A stretch of DNA of 6,847 bases from an uncultured Hyphomicrobiales bacterium (GTDB taxonomy: Bacteria; Pseudomonadota; Alphaproteobacteria; Rhizobiales; Beijerinckiaceae): the NCBI GenBank assembly GCA_903918155.1, contig CAIXDD010000118.1, positions 1 to 6,847 on the forward strand. The letters are read 5' to 3'. Positions 5,516 to 6,847 of the stretch are shown piece after piece (the first letter of the stretch is position 1; every line of letters begins with the position of its first letter). The notes under the pieces are model-generated. The model saw only the letters and a program-made list of their open reading frames with translations, was not told the DNA's origin and did no database searches. A program made the position numbers and the translations under genes.

Positions 5516-6787
5516 ATGAACGTGCTTCTCATCGGTTCGGGCGGTCGCGAACATGCGCTGGCGCTGGCGCTGCGCGCCTCCCCGCTGCTGGGCGAGCTTC
5601 ACGCCGCGCCCGGCAATCCCGGCATCGCGCAGGTCGCGCGGCTCGCCGCGCTTGACGCGGCCGACCATGCGGCGGTGATCGCCTTCTGCAAGGCGCACGA
5701 CATCGGCCTCGTGGTCGTGGGTCCCGAAGCGCCTCTGGTGGCGGGCCTGACCGACGATCTCGCCGCTGCCGGCGTGCCGGTTTTCGGCCCCTCGAAAATC
5801 GCCGCCCAGCTCGAAGGCTCCAAGGGCTATACGAAAGATCTCTGCCGCGACTGCGCCATTCCGACAGCCGATTACGAACGGTTTCGCGACGCGTCCGCAG
5901 CGAAAGCCTATGCGCGCGGGCGCGGCGCGCCCATCGTGGTGAAGGCCGACGGTCTGGCGGCGGGCAAGGGCGTCGTTGTGGCGCAGACGCTCGCCGAAGC
6001 GGAGGCCGCCATCGACATGATGTTCGGCGGCGCCTTCGGCGCAGCCGGCGCGGAGGTCGTGGTGGAGGATGTCCTCGAAGGCGAGGAAGCCTCCTTCTTC
6101 GCGCTCTGCGACGGCGAGCGCGCGATTCCCTTCGCCAGCGCGCAGGACCACAAGCGCGTGGGCGAGGGCGACACGGGCCCCAACACCGGCGGCATGGGCG
6201 CTTATTCGCCCGCGCCCGTGATGAGCGAGGAGATCGTCGCGCGCGTCATGCGCGAGATCGTCGAGCCCGCCATCGCCGGCATGAAGGCGCGCGGGGCGCC
6301 CTATCGCGGCGTGCTGTTCGTCGGCCTGATGATCGGCGCGCAGGGCCCGAAACTGATCGAGTTCAACGCGCGCTTCGGCGATCCCGAGACGCAGGTCATG
6401 TTGCCGCGCCTCGACGTCGATCTCCTGCCGCTGCTGCTGGCCAGCGCGAAGGGCGATCTGCGCGGCGCGCAGGTGCGCCTGAAGCCGCAGGCCGCGCTCA
6501 CCGTGGTCTATGCGGCGAAGGGCTATCCCGACGCGCCCGAAAAAGGCGGCGTCATCGGCAATCTCGCCGCCGCGGCCGCGCAGCCGGGCGTGGTCGTCAC
6601 CCATGCGGGCACCAAGCGCGAGGGCGAAGCGCTTGTGGCCCATGGCGGGCGCGTGCTCAATGTCACCGCGCTGGGCGAAGACGTGGCCGACGCGCAGGCG
6701 AAGGCCTATGCCGCGCTCGGCCTCATCGAGTTCCCCGGCGGCTTTTATCGCCGCGACATCGGCTGGCGCGCAATAGCGCGCAAATAG
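5516..6787 (+). CDS. purD: Phosphoribosylamine--glycine ligase (GAR synthetase)
   Basis: A 423-residue cytoplasmic ATP-grasp ligase that joins glycine to 5-phosphoribosylamine with ATP cleavage, the second step of de novo purine synthesis; E. coli PurD has 429 residues. The N domain begins MNVLLIGSGGREHALALALR, with the GSGGREHAL loop (7-15) and GNPGIA (33-38). The ATP-grasp core has VVKADGLAAGKGVVV (141-155), SAQDHKRVGEGDTGPNTGGM (208-227) and the PROSITE-type signature RFGDPETQ (286-293), whose Glu and preceding EFNAR (282-286) bind metal and nucleotide. The C domain ends GFYRRDIGWRAIARK. All key motifs are intact. It is monocistronic as far as seen: the terminator after the MFS gene isolates it upstream. 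Its last five codons and TAG stop lie within the first copy of a tandem repeat that continues downstream, and its C-terminal Lys replaces the acidic residue I recall as more usual. Identity is certain. Confidence 0.98.
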   Translation: MNVLLIGSGGREHALALALRASPLLGELHAAPGNPGIAQVARLAALDAADHAAVIAFCKAHDIGLVVVGPEAPLVAGLTDDLAAAGVPVFGPSKIAAQLEGSKGYTKDLCRDCAIPTADYERFRDASAAKAYARGRGAPIVVKADGLAAGKGVVVAQTLAEAEAAIDMMFGGAFGAAGAEVVVEDVLEGEEASFFALCDGERAIPFASAQDHKRVGEGDTGPNTGGMGAYSPAPVMSEEIVARVMREIVEPAIAGMKARGAPYRGVLFVGLMIGAQGPKLIEFNARFGDPETQVMLPRLDVDLLPLLLASAKGDLRGAQVRLKPQAALTVVYAAKGYPDAPEKGGVIGNLAAAAAQPGVVVTHAGTKREGEALVAHGGRVLNVTALGEDVADAQAKAYAALGLIEFPGGFYRRDIGWRAIARK

Positions 6788-6847
6788 ATAAATCTGCGCG
6801 ATAGCGCGCAAATAGACAAATCTGCGCGATAGCGCGCGCATAAACGC
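6766..6847 (+). repeat. Tandem ~28-bp hairpin repeat at the purD 3' end, cut by the window edge
   Basis: Three consecutive copies: 6766-6795 (30 bp, with a CA insertion relative to the others), 6796-6823 (28 bp) and a diverging partial copy at 6824-6847. Copies 1 and 2 share gcgcaaatag followed by a(t/c)aaatct. Each unit carries a small palindrome: in copy 2, TGCGCG pairs with CGCGCA around the loop ATAG (6795-6810); copy 1 has a 5-bp stem GCGCG/CGCGC with a 6-nt loop. An A/T-rich linker separates the hairpins, unlike the surrounding GC-rich DNA. Copy 1 codes the end of purD including its TAG stop. No T-run follows any stem. The array may extend beyond the window. Confidence 0.88.

Noticed and set aside
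5390..6841. A 483-residue minus-strand open frame over purD
   Set aside because: Antisense shadow of an intact purD; its N-terminus is read from the tandem repeat and no domain is visible.
6766..6847. CRISPR array
   Set aside because: The copies are contiguous with no unique spacers, differ in length, and the first one codes the end of purD.
6766..6847. Rho-independent terminator for purD formed by the repeat hairpins
   Set aside because: Stems are only 5-6 bp and no T-run follows on either strand; the true terminator, if any, is probably beyond the window.

Overview
The window is GC-rich (about two thirds G+C by eye) bacterial chromosome carrying six protein genes, one of them cut by the left edge. 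The protein sequences, especially XseA (RGGGSLEDLWGFNDE, VGHETDWTLID) and PurD (ending in YRRDIGWRAIAR), look alphaproteobacterial. They are closest to the Hyphomicrobiales as I remember them; a finer placement such as Methylocystaceae/Beijerinckiaceae would be a guess. No transposase, integrase, phage gene, tRNA, rRNA or CRISPR array is visible.

Layout, left to right. Positions 1-1023 (minus) hold the first 341 residues of xseA, the large subunit of exodeoxyribonuclease VII; its C-terminal part lies outside the window. Divergent from it, 1135-2730 (plus) encodes a 531-residue polytopic membrane protein that looks like a GT-C type glycosyltransferase, with three short in-frame tandem repeats near its 5' part. 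Its stop codon overlaps by 4 bp the stop of the next, convergent gene. That gene (2727-3497, minus) encodes a six-helix voltage-sensor-type potassium channel with a C-terminal four-cysteine zinc ribbon. The channel is the second gene of a two-gene operon: the YciA-type acyl-CoA thioesterase (3494-3880, minus) precedes it, and the two overlap as ATGA.

A 229-bp divergent intergenic region (3881-4109) holds an 11-bp perfect inverted repeat and a candidate promoter for the next gene, a 12-helix MFS transporter (4110-5369, plus). That gene is followed by a textbook rho-independent terminator (5395-5427). After it comes purD (5516-6787, plus), the GAR synthetase of purine synthesis. The purD stop codon lies inside the first copy of a hairpin-bearing tandem repeat of about 28 bp that continues to the right edge.

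The genes do not form one pathway. xseA and purD are housekeeping genes. The four genes between them are envelope or metabolic functions in at least three transcription units. From memory, purD and xseA are close neighbours in many Hyphomicrobiales, so the middle block may be a lineage-specific insertion; this is inference. I see no clear novel multi-gene system. The points most worth following are the zinc-ribbon channel coupled to a thioesterase, the repeat array at the end of purD, and the repeat-bearing N-terminus of the glycosyltransferase.
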